Assembly (NCBI RefSeq): GCF_001426565.1
Contig: NZ_LMFA01000020.1
Span: 70,879 to 134,878, forward strand
Reading direction: 5' to 3'
DNA: 64,000 nt
Source of the DNA: Rhizobium sp. Root482
Lineage (GTDB): Bacteria > Pseudomonadota > Alphaproteobacteria > Rhizobiales > Rhizobiaceae
Part shown: positions 1 through 8,399 of the stretch, one piece after another
Layout of the letters: each line of letters starts with the position of its first letter
Numbering within the stretch: the stretch's first letter is position 1
Program-made: the position numbers and the translations under genes
The notes under the pieces: model-generated
The model's database searches: none
What the model was told of the DNA's origin: nothing
The model's input: only the letters and a program-made list of their open reading frames with translations

Positions 1-655
1 GCGGCGGCTGCGCGGCAATCGCATCGCCATGATCTTCCAGGAGCCGATGACGGCGCTCAACCCGCTGTCGACCGTCGGCCGCCAGATCGCCGAAATGTTC
101 GTGCTGCACCAGAACAAGAGCTGGGGCGAGGCGGAAAAGCTTGCGGTCGATGCCCTGGCAAGCGTGCAGGTGCCCAATCCCGGCGAGCGGGCGCGAAACT
201 ATCCGCACCAGATGTCGGGTGGCCTGCGCCAGCGGGTGATGATCGCCATGGCGCTGGCCTGCAATCCCGATCTCCTGATCGCCGACGAGCCCACCACCGC
301 GCTCGATGTGACCGTCCAGGCGGAGGTCCTGCGGCTGATCAAGGAACTCTGCGCCGAGCGCGGCACCGCCGTCCTGTTCATCAGCCATGATCTCGGCGTG
401 ATCGCCAGCGTCTGCCAAAGGGTGGGCGTGATGTATGCCGGCTGCCTGGTGGAGGAGAACGAAACGCAGGCGCTGTTCCGCAATCCGCGGCATGATTATA
501 CCAAGGGTCTTCTCGGCGCCTTGCCGCGGCTGGGCAGCCGCAGCCGGCATGGCCGTCAGCGGCTGGTGGATATCGACAGCATCATCGCCGATCGCTCGAC
601 ATTGACCGATACGCGGTTCATTGCGCCGCGCGCTGCCGATGGAGGCCAGCCATGA
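1..655 (+). CDS. Peptide ABC transporter ATP-binding protein (DppD/OppD type), 5'-truncated
   Basis: The frame is open from base 2, so the start codon and Walker A loop lie before the window. Visible in order are the Q-loop ([11 protein letters not shown]), the signature (MSGGLRQR), Walker B ([12 protein letters not shown]), the H-loop (FISHDLGV) and the C-terminal tail with [15 protein letters not shown] that marks the oligopeptide/dipeptide importer ATPases. It would sit on the cytoplasmic face of an inner-membrane importer and hydrolyse ATP together with the next gene product. It overlaps that gene by 4 bases (ATGA at 652-655), so the two are translationally coupled. Permeases and binding protein presumably lie upstream, outside the window. 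The substrate cannot be read from the ATPase. Confidence 0.93.
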   Translation, partial: RRLRGNRIAMIFQEPMTALNPLSTVGRQIAEMFVLHQNKSWGEAEKLAVDALASVQVPNPGERARNYPHQMSGGLRQRVMIAMALACNPDLLIADEPTTALDVTVQAEVLRLIKELCAERGTAVLFISHDLGVIASVCQRVGVMYAGCLVEENETQALFRNPRHDYTKGLLGALPRLGSRSRHGRQRLVDIDSIIADRSTLTDTRFIAPRAADGGQP

Positions 656-1614
656 CCGCGCCGCTCCTGCAGGTGGACGATCTCCATGTACGCTTTCCCA
701 TTTCCGGCAGCGGGATGTTCGGAACTGGGCGGCGGACGCTCTATGCGGTGAACGGCATCAGCTTTGACCTGGTGAAAGGCGAATGCTTGTCGATCGTCGG
801 CGAATCCGGCTGCGGCAAATCGACGACGGCGCTGGCGATCCTCGGATTGCAGGAGCCGACCGACGGTGCGATCCGCTATCACGGCCAGCCCTTTTCAGGA
901 CCCGGCGGGCCCGGGCGCATGGAACGTGCCAAGGCCGTGCAGATGGTGTTCCAGGACCCCTATTCGTCCCTGAATCCCCGCCAATCGGTGAGAACCTCGC
1001 TTGCCGCGCCGCTGCGGCTGCATGGCATTACGGCGGCGTCTGAGATCGCCGATCGAATCGAGGCGATGATGACCGATGTCGGCCTGACCCCGGAACAGGC
1101 CAGCCGCTATCCGCATGAGTTTTCCGGCGGCCAGCGCCAGCGTATCGGTATCGCCCGGGCCCTCATCCTCGAACCGGAGATCGTCGTGCTGGACGAGCCC
1201 GTTTCGGCGCTTGACGTCTCGATCCGGGCGCAGATCATCAATCTCCTTCTCGATTTGCAGGAGAAGCGCGGCCTTTCCTACCTGATGATCAGCCATGATC
1301 TGAGCGTGGTGGAGCATATGAGCGACAGGGTGCTGGTCATGTTCCGTGGCCAGATGGTCGAAGAGGGGGGCTGGCGGCAGATCTTCGAGACGCCTGTCCA
1401 TCCCTATACGCGCCGGCTGATCGCGGCCATTCCCGATCCCGATATCGCCACCAAGCAGACCGAGACGCTGGAGCGATTTGCCGATATGCCGATGCCGGGG
1501 GGGCGCGACTTCGCCTCCGACGGCAGCAAGGCGCCGGATGTCTTCGTCGCACCCTCTCCATCCGAACTGGTTGAGATCGCACCCGACCACCGGGTACGGC
1601 TGGCGCTCGCCTGA
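652..1614 (+). CDS. Peptide ABC transporter ATP-binding protein (DppF/OppF type)
   Basis: A complete 320-aa ATPase with Walker [10 protein letters not shown] (about residues 50-58), Q-loop [11 protein letters not shown], signature FSGGQRQR, Walker [12 protein letters not shown] and H-loop ISHDLSVV. The C-terminal stretch [15 protein letters not shown] is typical of the DppF/OppF subfamily. It should form the second nucleotide-binding subunit with the preceding protein. The final residues [11 protein letters not shown] matter because a near-copy of this tail occurs about 800 bases downstream (see the remnant at 2391-2438). The gene is followed after 25 bases by an amidotransferase gene, probably in the same operon. 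Family assignment is firm; the transported peptide or opine-like substrate is unknown. Confidence 0.95.
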   Translation: MTAPLLQVDDLHVRFPISGSGMFGTGRRTLYAVNGISFDLVKGECLSIVGESGCGKSTTALAILGLQEPTDGAIRYHGQPFSGPGGPGRMERAKAVQMVFQDPYSSLNPRQSVRTSLAAPLRLHGITAASEIADRIEAMMTDVGLTPEQASRYPHEFSGGQRQRIGIARALILEPEIVVLDEPVSALDVSIRAQIINLLLDLQEKRGLSYLMISHDLSVVEHMSDRVLVMFRGQMVEEGGWRQIFETPVHPYTRRLIAAIPDPDIATKQTETLERFADMPMPGGRDFASDGSKAPDVFVAPSPSELVEIAPDHRVRLALA

Positions 1615-1639
1615 CCGGATTGTCAAAACAGGTAAGAAC

Positions 1640-2344
1640 ATGATGGAACGCAGGCCGAGAATTGCCGTGATCATGGATGAAGACACCAGTTCCGGTGGCA
1701 CACGCTATGAAATCTCGAAGACATATTTTTCCGCCCTCAGCCGCGCCGGTGCTTTTCCCCTCGGCATCCCCTATGTGCTCGAAATGGTCGATCACATAGT
1801 CGACGAATTCGATGGGTTCCTGAGCGTCGGCGCGCGCATCAATTTCCCCGAGAAATGGTATGTCGAGGGTGATCAGTCCCAGTACCCGCCGTCGGAACGC
1901 CTCGCCGTCGAGATGGCGCTGATGAAAGACTTTCTCGGTCGCGACAAGCCCGTCCTCGGCATCTGCAACGGCATGCAGATGCTCGCCTGCCTGCACGGTT
2001 GCCGGATGGTTTCGGATGTGCGGACCTCCTGGCCCGGCGCGATCAATCATGACCAAGGGGATGTGTTCCACGACGTGGAGATCATGCCCGGCACCAGAAT
2101 GGCCGATATCTTCAAGGCTGATAAGTTCAGCGTCAACACTTTCCATCGCGAGGCGATCGTCGAGGTCTCCGACGCTGTGATTGTAACGGCACGAGGCACG
2201 GACGGCGTTGTCGAGGCGATCGAGGTGCCGTCCTATAGGTTCGCCATGGGCCTGCAATGGCATCCGGAACGGCTCGACCCTGAAAGCCATCCCGGCGCGC
2301 GCATCTTCGACGCCTTTGTGGCAGCCTCGAACGTCAAGGCGTAG
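1640..2344 (+). CDS. Class-I glutamine amidotransferase / gamma-glutamyl hydrolase-like (peptidase C26)
   Basis: The protein has 234 aa. The nucleophile elbow is GICNGMQ with Cys109, and the C-terminal GLQWHPERLD supplies the catalytic His and Glu, as in the PuuD/C26 hydrolases that cut gamma-glutamyl amide bonds. The N-terminus (RIAVIMDEDTSSGGTRYEIS) also fits that family, whose members are usually near 250 aa. I chose the ATG at 1640; a second ATG follows directly. An upstream extension of this frame exists but only reads through the 3' end of the ATPase gene. Lying 25 bases behind a peptide-ABC ATPase, it may process the imported compound, for example removing a gamma-glutamyl group. That role is inference; a biosynthetic amidotransferase role is less likely because no synthase partner is next to it. 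Confidence 0.82.
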   Translation: MMERRPRIAVIMDEDTSSGGTRYEISKTYFSALSRAGAFPLGIPYVLEMVDHIVDEFDGFLSVGARINFPEKWYVEGDQSQYPPSERLAVEMALMKDFLGRDKPVLGICNGMQMLACLHGCRMVSDVRTSWPGAINHDQGDVFHDVEIMPGTRMADIFKADKFSVNTFHREAIVEVSDAVIVTARGTDGVVEAIEVPSYRFAMGLQWHPERLDPESHPGARIFDAFVAASNVKA

Positions 2345-2390
2345 TGGTGGACTTGGGGTCGGAGTTGACATGAACGTTTAGGTCCGCACT

Positions 2391-2438
2391 CCGGTCACGG
2401 CGCCCGACCACCGGAAACGGCTGGCGCCCACTGCCTAA
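2391..2438 (+). pseudogene. Vestigial 3' tail of a peptide-ABC ATPase gene
   Basis: The frame 2394-2438 reads VTAPDHRKRLAPTA and stop, which closely matches the last residues of the intact ATPase ending at 1614 ([12 protein letters not shown] and stop). At DNA level the 25-base core differs at only three positions (gta against aaa leaves CCCGACCACCGG and CGGCTGGCGC intact on either side). An in-frame stop at about 2379-2381 closes the frame upstream, so only the tail is left. The likeliest explanation is a duplication or recombination footprint of a DppF-type gene. Confidence 0.5.
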
Positions 2439-2548
2439 CGCCTGTGCGAAATGCCGGGCGATAAACCCGAACGCGCCGTGGCAGGCGGGATGCAGCGGCG
2501 AAAAATTATTTCACTTCATTCGAGTATCTGGAATTTATTACCTCGGAT

Positions 2549-2570
2549 TTATCGCGCTGCCGCGCGATAA
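2549..2570. promoter_or_regulatory. Perfect 9-bp inverted repeat upstream of metN
   Basis: The left arm TTATCGCGC (2549-2557) and the right arm GCGCGATAA (2562-2570) are exact reverse complements around a TGCC loop. It lies in an AT-rich patch about 160 bases before the metN start and is not followed by a T-run, so it is more likely an operator or leader hairpin than a terminator of the upstream operon. Its function is unknown. Confidence 0.45.
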
Positions 2571-2698
2571 GCTCGTGCCAGGATGAGCCTTGCAGGGGCA
2601 GGCAATCATTCATTGAAAAGGGACGACACGGGATGTTATGTCGGGGAGCGATCCGTCGAATGTGTTGCTGAAGACAGCCACACCTCATTTCCGGCCTG

Positions 2699-2714
2699 CC
2701 GCGATCCGTCGCGG
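2699..2714. promoter_or_regulatory. 6-bp hairpin just before the metN start
   Basis: CCGCGA (2699-2704) and TCGCGG (2709-2714) pair around a TCCG loop, ending 17 bases before the assigned ATG. In mRNA it would occupy the region where a ribosome binding site for that ATG should be, so it could modulate initiation. It could equally be chance in GC-rich DNA. Confidence 0.3.
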
Positions 2715-2731
2715 ATATCCACGAGTTCCCA

Positions 2732-3859
2732 ATGTCACAGATTCCATCATCCGTTGTCCCGCCGCGTCCTGACGCGGCCATCATCCTGCCCGGGCAGCCG
2801 CTTGCGGCCAGCGCGCCCATGGTCGCGTTCGAGGCGGTCACCAAGCGTTTCGGCGGCGTCAATGGCCAGAATGCGTTCACTGCGCTCGACGGCATCGACC
2901 TGACGGTCGCCAAGGGCGCGATCACCGGCATCATCGGCCGCTCCGGCGCCGGCAAGTCCACCTTGATCCGCCTTGTGAACGGGCTCGAAAAGGCATCGTC
3001 CGGTCGTGTCGTCGTCGATGGCGTCGAGGTGGGCGGATTGTCGGAAACGGGCCTGCGGGACCTGCGCCGCCAAGTCGGCATGATCTTCCAGCATTTCAAC
3101 CTGCTTTCCTCGCGCACCGCCTATGACAATGTCGCGCTGCCGCTCGAGATTGCCGGTTTCGACCGCAAGAAGATCCGCGAGCGCGTTGCGCCACTTATCG
3201 ACCTCGTCGGTCTTGGCGACAAGTCCGGCCGCTATCCGGCGGAACTCTCCGGCGGCCAGAAGCAGCGGATCGGCATTGCCCGGGCGCTTGCCACGGAGCC
3301 GAAGCTGCTTTTGTCGGACGAGGCGACATCGGCGCTCGACCCGGAGACCACACAGTCCATTCTCGAACTCCTGAAGCGCATCAATGCGGATCTTGGCCTG
3401 ACGGTGCTGCTCATCACCCACGAGATGGAGGTGGTAAAGACCATTGCCTCCGATGTCGCCGTCATCGACCGCGGCCTGATCGTGGAGGCGGGGCGCACCT
3501 TCGATGTGTTCACCGATCCGAAGCATGAAACCACCCGCGCGCTTCTTTCCGGCCTGCCGGGTTCCAACCTGCCCGAGGCCATTTCCCGCAAGCTGATGGA
3601 GGCTCCGCAACCCGGCTCGCGCGCCGTCGTTCGCGTGACCTTCTTCGGCGAGACCGCGCAACAGCCGCTGATTTCCAAGCTCATGCACGGGCTGGGTACG
3701 GAGGTGAACATCATTGCCGGCACCATCGACGAGATCGCCGGCGAGCCCTTCGGCTCGCTGGTCATCGCCTATGACGCCGGTCCTGAAACACTGGAACGGG
3801 CAAGCCGGTTCTACGCGCAAACCGGACTTCACACGGAGGTGCTCGGCTATGTCGCCTGA
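2732..3859 (+). CDS. metN: D-methionine ABC transporter ATP-binding protein MetN
   Basis: The product is 375 aa and powers methionine import with MetI and MetQ. Walker [10 protein letters not shown] is at about residues 69-77, followed by Q-loop [21 protein letters not shown], signature LSGGQKQR and Walker [17 protein letters not shown], which is the MetN form of the motif. After about residue 285 comes the NIL regulatory domain ([18 protein letters not shown]), the part that binds methionine and gives feedback inhibition in characterised homologues. At the assigned start the protein has about 29 extra N-terminal residues over the family norm. ATG at 2819 ([11 protein letters not shown]) is an alternative that would remove them. 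It overlaps metI by 11 bases. The product name is firm, the exact start is not. Confidence 0.93.
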   Translation: MSQIPSSVVPPRPDAAIILPGQPLAASAPMVAFEAVTKRFGGVNGQNAFTALDGIDLTVAKGAITGIIGRSGAGKSTLIRLVNGLEKASSGRVVVDGVEVGGLSETGLRDLRRQVGMIFQHFNLLSSRTAYDNVALPLEIAGFDRKKIRERVAPLIDLVGLGDKSGRYPAELSGGQKQRIGIARALATEPKLLLSDEATSALDPETTQSILELLKRINADLGLTVLLITHEMEVVKTIASDVAVIDRGLIVEAGRTFDVFTDPKHETTRALLSGLPGSNLPEAISRKLMEAPQPGSRAVVRVTFFGETAQQPLISKLMHGLGTEVNIIAGTIDEIAGEPFGSLVIAYDAGPETLERASRFYAQTGLHTEVLGYVA

Positions 3860-4517
3860 AATGCTGATTTCCCTTCTCCTGAAGGCCCTGTTCCAGACCC
3901 TGCACATGGTTGCGGTGGGCGGCGTCGTCGGCTCGATAATCGGGTTGCCGATCGGCATCTTCCTTGCCACCAGCAACAGGGGCGAGCTTTTCCCGGCGCC
4001 GCTCACCAACAAGATCGTCGGCGCCATCGTCAATGCCACGCGCTCGACGCCCTTCATTATCCTGGTCGTCGCCATCATCCCGTTCACCCGGCTGGTGACG
4101 GGAACCTCGATCGGTACGGCGGCGGCCATCGTGCCCCTGACCATCGCCACCATCCCCTTCGTCGCCCGCCTCGCAGAATCTGCGATCCGCGAGGTTGACC
4201 AGGGGTTGATCGAAGCCGCCCGCGCCATGGGCGCGACGCCCATGCAGATCGTCTTCAAGGTCTTGCTGGCGGAGGCCAAGCCCGGCCTGACGCTGGCCCT
4301 GACGCTTACCATCGTCAGTCTCGTCGGCTATTCGGCCATGGTCGGTGCCGTCGGCGGCGGCGGTCTCGGCGACCTCGGCATCCGCTATGGCTACCAGCGC
4401 TTCATGCCGGACGTGATGCTGGCCGTGGTGGTGGTGCTGATCGTGCTCGTCCAGGCAATCCAGAGCGCCGGCGACAGCCTTGCCCGCCGTTTCGATAAAC
4501 GTAGCCGTAAGAACTAG
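3849..4517 (+). CDS. metI: D-methionine ABC transporter permease MetI
   Basis: A 222-aa inner-membrane permease with about five hydrophobic segments. It carries the ATPase-coupling loop [22 protein letters not shown] (about residues 123-145) and the MetI hallmark [21 protein letters not shown] near the C-terminus. The ATG at 3849 lies inside the 3' end of metN, giving translational coupling. A longer version starting further upstream would only extend into metN-coding sequence. Two copies should form the membrane channel with a MetN dimer. Confidence 0.95.
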   Translation: MSPEMLISLLLKALFQTLHMVAVGGVVGSIIGLPIGIFLATSNRGELFPAPLTNKIVGAIVNATRSTPFIILVVAIIPFTRLVTGTSIGTAAAIVPLTIATIPFVARLAESAIREVDQGLIEAARAMGATPMQIVFKVLLAEAKPGLTLALTLTIVSLVGYSAMVGAVGGGGLGDLGIRYGYQRFMPDVMLAVVVVLIVLVQAIQSAGDSLARRFDKRSRKN

Positions 4518-4550
4518 ATTCTGCGGCAGATTCTCAAGAAGGAGAAGATC

Positions 4551-5327
4551 ATGAAGAAGCTCATCCTGGCGGCCGCGCTTGCCGCCCTCGTCGCCGGCCC
4601 GGCGCTTGCCGAGACCATCAAGGTCGGCGTCACCCCCGGTCCGCATGCGCAGATCATGGAGAAGGTGAAGGAAGTCGCGGCGAAGAAGGGTCTCGATATC
4701 GAGATCCTTGAATTCTCCGATTATGTGGTGCCGAACCAGGCGCTGGCCGATGGCGAGCTCAATGCCAATTCCTTCCAGCATCAGCCCTATCTCGACAACC
4801 AGGTGACCGACCGCGGTTTCGATATCGTCAGCGTCGCCAACAACGTCAACTTCCCAATGGGCGTCTATTCCAAGAAGGTGAAGAGCCTCGAGGAATTGAA
4901 GGATGGGGCGACGGTCTCCATCCCGAACGACCCGACCAATGGCGGACGTGCCTTGCTGGTCCTGGTCGACAAGGGGCTCATCAAGGTCGATGAGGCAAAG
5001 GGCCTGAAGATCGGTCCGGCCGATGTCACGGAAAATCCGAAGAATCTCGAATTCGTCGAACTCGACGCCGCCCAATTGCCGCGCTCGCTCGACGATGTCG
5101 ATATCTCCGTCATCAACACCAACTACGCCATCGAGGCCGGCCTCAATCCGAAGACGGATTCCATCGCGATCGAAGGCGAGAAGGCGCCCTATGTCAACGT
5201 CATCGCCGTGCGCTCGGTCGACAAGGATGCGCCCTGGGTGAAGACGCTGATCGAGTCCTACCACAATGACGAGATCAAGGCCTTCGTGGCGGAAGAATTC
5301 AAGGGCGCGGTCGTCGCCGGCTGGTAA
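4551..5327 (+). CDS. metQ: Methionine-binding periplasmic protein MetQ
   Basis: A 258-aa NLPA/MetQ-family binding protein. A signal peptide (about residues 1-20, ending ...GPALA) precedes mature ETIKVGVTPGPHAQIMEKV. Family signatures include FSDYVVPNQALADGELNANSFQH and INTNYAIEAGL. Unlike the enterobacterial MetQ lipoprotein, no lipobox Cys follows the signal peptide, so the mature protein is probably soluble in the periplasm. The AAGGAGAAG ribosome binding site directly before the ATG is strong, as expected for an abundant binding protein. It is the third gene of metNIQ and is followed by a clear terminator. Confidence 0.94.
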   Translation: MKKLILAAALAALVAGPALAETIKVGVTPGPHAQIMEKVKEVAAKKGLDIEILEFSDYVVPNQALADGELNANSFQHQPYLDNQVTDRGFDIVSVANNVNFPMGVYSKKVKSLEELKDGATVSIPNDPTNGGRALLVLVDKGLIKVDEAKGLKIGPADVTENPKNLEFVELDAAQLPRSLDDVDISVINTNYAIEAGLNPKTDSIAIEGEKAPYVNVIAVRSVDKDAPWVKTLIESYHNDEIKAFVAEEFKGAVVAGW

Positions 5328-5351
5328 GATCGAGACCTGCAAATAGGAAGC

Positions 5352-5388
5352 ACGGCCGTGTCCCACGGACGCGGCCGTTTTCGTTTGC
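5352..5388 (+). terminator. Rho-independent terminator of metNIQ
   Basis: ACGGCCGTGTCC (5352-5363) pairs with GGACGCGGCCGT (5367-5378) over 12 bp, with one G-U pair and a 3-base loop, followed by TTTCGTTTG. It begins 25 bases after the metQ stop codon and separates the methionine operon from the glycan island. Confidence 0.85.
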
Positions 5389-5467
5389 TGTTCGCGCGGT
5401 GTAGTGGCAACGAAACTCCGTCAGACCGGTTTCCTTCCCCCGCGCCATGCACTAGAACGGCTTCTTC

Positions 5468-6562
5468 ATGAAGATCGCGTTCTATTCTCCCTTGAAGCCG
5501 CCCAACCATCCCGTTCCTTCCGGAGACAGGCTGATGGCGCGGCTCTTGATGGCGGCGCTGGAAAAGGCCGGCCACCAGGTGCAGCTTGCCTCGCAGTTGC
5601 GTGCTTTCCTGCGCAATGACGAAGCCTCCACCAGCAAGGATTTGGCGGCGGCGGCGATGGCGGAAAGGCGGCGGCTGGCGGCGCTCTGGCAAAAAGAGGG
5701 GCTGCCCGATGCCTGGTTTTGCTATCATCCCTATTACAAGGCGCCCGACCTGATCGGTCCGGCGCTTTCGCGCGATTTTGGGCTCGCCTATATCACGGCG
5801 GAGGCCTCGTATTCGGCCCGGCGCAACAGCGGCATATGGGCGCAGACGCAAGGCCAGGTGCTCGATGCGGTCGGGCTCGCCGCCGTCAATCTCTGCCTGA
5901 CGCAGCGTGATCACGACGGGCTTTGCAAGGCCTTGCCGGAGGCACGGCTTGCGCGTCTTCTGCCCTTCATCGATCCCGCCTTGCAGCTTGCGCGCCTGCC
6001 GGAGCCAAGTCGCGGCCGGCTGATCACGGTGGCGATGATGCGGGCTGGTGACAAGATGCAGAGCTATGCGATGCTGGCGGAAGCGCTTTCCAGGCTTTCG
6101 CATCTGGATTGGCAGCTGGATATCATCGGTGACGGGCCACGTGCCGGCGAGGTGCGGACGCTGTTTTCCGGCTTCGGCGCGGACCGTGTCGTCTGGCATG
6201 GGGAGAAGGGGCCGGACGAGATCGCCGATCTCCTGTCGCAGGCCGCGGTTTACGTCTGGCCCGGCTGCGGCGAAGCCTATGGCCTTGCCTATCTGGAGGC
6301 GCAGGCGGCCGGCCTGCCGGTGGTGGCGCAGGCGATTGCCGGCGTGCCGGAGGTGGTGAGCCACGGGCGCACCGGCCTGTTGACGCCGGCGGGCGATATC
6401 GATGCCTATGCACGGGCGGTCGAGCAGCTTCTGACCGGGCACGAGGAACGCAGCGCTTTTGCCGATGCCGCCCGGATATTTGCCGGCGAGGAGCGGTCGC
6501 TTGACAGGGCGGCGGTGCGGCTCGGCGAAATTCTCGACAGAACGCTGGCGCGGGTGCTTTGA
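5468..6562 (+). CDS. Glycosyltransferase family 4 protein
   Basis: A 364-aa GT-B fold retaining glycosyltransferase. The N-terminus MKIAFYSPLKPPNHPVPSGDR gives the acceptor domain. The C-terminal donor domain has IIGDGPRAGEV and the EX7E-type motif in GCGEAYGLAYLEAQAAG (about residues 266-282), followed by PVVAQAIAGVPEVVSHGRTGLL. It transfers a sugar from a nucleotide-sugar to an unknown acceptor in the cytoplasm. The next gene begins 3 bases after its stop, so it is co-transcribed with the deacetylase-like gene. It is the first gene of a probable glycan/envelope island. Family confidence is high, substrate unknown. Confidence 0.88.
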   Translation: MKIAFYSPLKPPNHPVPSGDRLMARLLMAALEKAGHQVQLASQLRAFLRNDEASTSKDLAAAAMAERRRLAALWQKEGLPDAWFCYHPYYKAPDLIGPALSRDFGLAYITAEASYSARRNSGIWAQTQGQVLDAVGLAAVNLCLTQRDHDGLCKALPEARLARLLPFIDPALQLARLPEPSRGRLITVAMMRAGDKMQSYAMLAEALSRLSHLDWQLDIIGDGPRAGEVRTLFSGFGADRVVWHGEKGPDEIADLLSQAAVYVWPGCGEAYGLAYLEAQAAGLPVVAQAIAGVPEVVSHGRTGLLTPAGDIDAYARAVEQLLTGHEERSAFADAARIFAGEERSLDRAAVRLGEILDRTLARVL

Positions 6563-6564
6563 CC

Positions 6565-7335
6565 ATGGATGATTTCGATGCGCTCCTGACGCAGGAACTG
6601 GATCGCTGGCACGCGGCGGGCAGGATAGCCGATTTCTGGTTGCGGGACGATGATGCGGTGGAGCCCACGGCGTCGCTCGATCGTCTGCTGGAGACGACGG
6701 CCGATTTCGGCATACCGCTGACGCTGGCCGTCATTCCGGCCCTGACCGGCGAGGCGCTGGCGCGGCGGCTGGAACAAGAGCCGCACTGCACGGTCGCCGT
6801 CCACGGCTGGGCGCATGTCAATCATGCAGGCATGACGGAAAAGAAGCAGGAACTCGGCCGACACCGGCCGGCGCCGGAGGTTCTGGAGCAATTGCGCCAG
6901 GGGCTCGTACGTCTCGACGAACTGAATCCCGGCCGTTTCGCACCGGTCCTGGTGCCGCCGTGGAACCGGATCGACGCCGATCTGGTGCCGCAACTGGGCA
7001 GTCTCGGCTATCGGGCGCTTTCGGTCTATGGGCCGGAAAAGCCGGCCGAATTGCCGCTTATCAATACGCATGTTGATGTCATCGACTGGCACGGGACGCG
7101 AGGCGGGCGGGATGCGCTGGCGCTCGCCGGCGAAACGATCACACGGCTCAGGCGGATGTTCGAGCATGGCGGGGCGATGGGGCTCCTCACCCATCACCTT
7201 GTTCACGACGCTGCCGTCGATGATTTCCTGCGGCGGCTTTTTACCATCACCGCAACGCAACCCGCCTGCCGGTGGCGGCCGGTGATGGATATTCTCACGG
7301 ATATGGACGCAGCGCGGACTGATGCCGCCGGCTGA
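6565..7335 (+). CDS. Polysaccharide deacetylase-family protein
   Basis: A 256-aa protein of the NodB-like deacetylase fold. The metal-binding and catalytic pieces are recognisable as FWLRDDDAV (Asp pair, about residues 24-32), VHGWAHVNH (His pair, about 78-86) and VLVPPWNRID (the conserved Pro-Pro-Trp/Arg strand). There is no signal peptide, so it should act in the cytoplasm, unlike exported chitin or peptidoglycan deacetylases. I chose ATG 6565; a TTG two codons earlier overlaps the upstream stop. Its tight coupling to a GT4 gene suggests it modifies the sugar that the transferase handles. The specific substrate is unknown. Confidence 0.78.
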   Translation: MDDFDALLTQELDRWHAAGRIADFWLRDDDAVEPTASLDRLLETTADFGIPLTLAVIPALTGEALARRLEQEPHCTVAVHGWAHVNHAGMTEKKQELGRHRPAPEVLEQLRQGLVRLDELNPGRFAPVLVPPWNRIDADLVPQLGSLGYRALSVYGPEKPAELPLINTHVDVIDWHGTRGGRDALALAGETITRLRRMFEHGGAMGLLTHHLVHDAAVDDFLRRLFTITATQPACRWRPVMDILTDMDAARTDAAG

Positions 7336-7349
7336 GAAGGCGGAACCCT

Positions 7350-8180
7350 TCAGAGGTCGATGATCTGGCCGTCGCGGGCCGTTACCGCGCCGTCGAATTC
7401 GCGCGTGGCAAGGTCCTGGATCGCATCGAGTTCCGCGTCCGTGCGCAGCGGCGAATGGTGGATGAAGGCGACCCGTTTTGCCCCAGCGGCCTTGGCGAGG
7501 CGGATGCCCTGCTGCCAGGAGGAATGGCCATAGCCGATATGGCGGTGCATTTCCTCGTCGGTATACATGCAATCATAGAGGAAGAGATCGGTGTCGCGGA
7601 TCAGGTCCAGCACGGCGGGGTCGAGAACGCCCGGCTTGTGCTCGGTGTCGGTCACCAGGGCCACTGCACGGCCGTCCCATTCGACCCGGTAGCCGATGGC
7701 GCCGCCCGGATGATCGAGGCTGCCGGTGCGGATGGCGACGCCCGGATAGGGGCTAAGAACATCGCCGGAGCGGAAGTCGCGACAGCCAATCGAGGCGCGG
7801 CAGATATCGGGCTCGATCGGGAACCAGGGCGGCCGCATGAATTCGCCGATCATCTGGCGGGTGGACATGCGCCCGGCGAGATGCCCGGACCAGAGCGTTA
7901 CGGCGGCATGCGGATCGAACAGGGCCGGCAGATAGGGCAGGCCGACGATATGATCATAATGGCAGTGGGTGAAAAACAGGTTGATATCGGATACGCCATC
8001 GGCCTTCAGGGCAAGGCCGGCCGGCATCAGCCCGGATCCGGCATCGAACAACAGCCTGTGGGGGCCACACTGCATCTCGATGCAGATGGTATTGCCGCCA
8101 TATTGCTGGAATTCGGCCCCCGAGACCGGGAGGCTGCCGCGCACTCCCCACAATCGTACCCGAAACAATTTTTCGTTCAC
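7350..8180 (-). CDS. Metallo-beta-lactamase-fold hydrolase
   Basis: A 276-aa protein with the zinc motif HCHYDH (residues 72-77) in FFTHCHYDHIVGLPYL, later metal ligands in TDTEHKPG and a C-terminal FIHHSPL. The N-terminal WGVRGSLPVSG with YGGNTICIEM is characteristic of the PhnP/cyclic-phosphodiesterase-like branch rather than of beta-lactamases. Likely a cytoplasmic phosphodiesterase or esterase. It converges on the deacetylase gene with 14 bases between them and diverges from the metallophosphoesterase gene. No ligand can be read from the sequence. Confidence 0.82.
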   Translation of the reverse strand: MNEKLFRVRLWGVRGSLPVSGAEFQQYGGNTICIEMQCGPHRLLFDAGSGLMPAGLALKADGVSDINLFFTHCHYDHIVGLPYLPALFDPHAAVTLWSGHLAGRMSTRQMIGEFMRPPWFPIEPDICRASIGCRDFRSGDVLSPYPGVAIRTGSLDHPGGAIGYRVEWDGRAVALVTDTEHKPGVLDPAVLDLIRDTDLFLYDCMYTDEEMHRHIGYGHSSWQQGIRLAKAAGAKRVAFIHHSPLRTDAELDAIQDLATREFDGAVTARDGQIIDL

Positions 8181-8399
8181 TCTCTCGCCTCAGTCAGGGC
8201 CGCGATAGCCCGCTGTCTGCAACTGTCCCACCAACGTTTTAACGCCGTCTTGTATATTGGGCCGGTTAACCAAGCCTCATTTCCGCCATGTTAGCCAAAC
8301 TGCCCCGGTTAAGCGAGACGGCAATTCGCTTTTTCTTTTCATATGTGGCAGAGACGAAGGCAAACGAATCCGGTTTGAACGCACCGACGGACGCCAGAC

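Larger units (their letters stand above)
2345..2731. other. Non-coding region between the amidotransferase gene and metN
   Basis: This 387-base gap holds the ATPase-tail remnant (2391-2438) and two inverted repeats (2549-2570 and 2699-2714), annotated separately. A perfect TTGACA lies at 2365-2370 but without a convincing -10 box at the right distance. I could not fit a SAM riboswitch consensus to the stretch before metN, though one would be plausible there. Confidence 0.6.

Noticed and set aside
2365-2393. Promoter with TTGACA at 2365
   Set aside because: The -35 is perfect but the expected -10 position reads ACTCCG and no alternative spacing gives an AT-rich hexamer.
2345-2731. SAM-type riboswitch before metN
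   Set aside because: Looked for because of the methionine genes; the conserved cores of the SAM riboswitch classes I know could not be aligned. Only simple hairpins are present.
2747-4312. 521-codon open frame on the minus strand
   Set aside because: Covers metN and metI in antisense; protein-like features belong only to the plus-strand genes.
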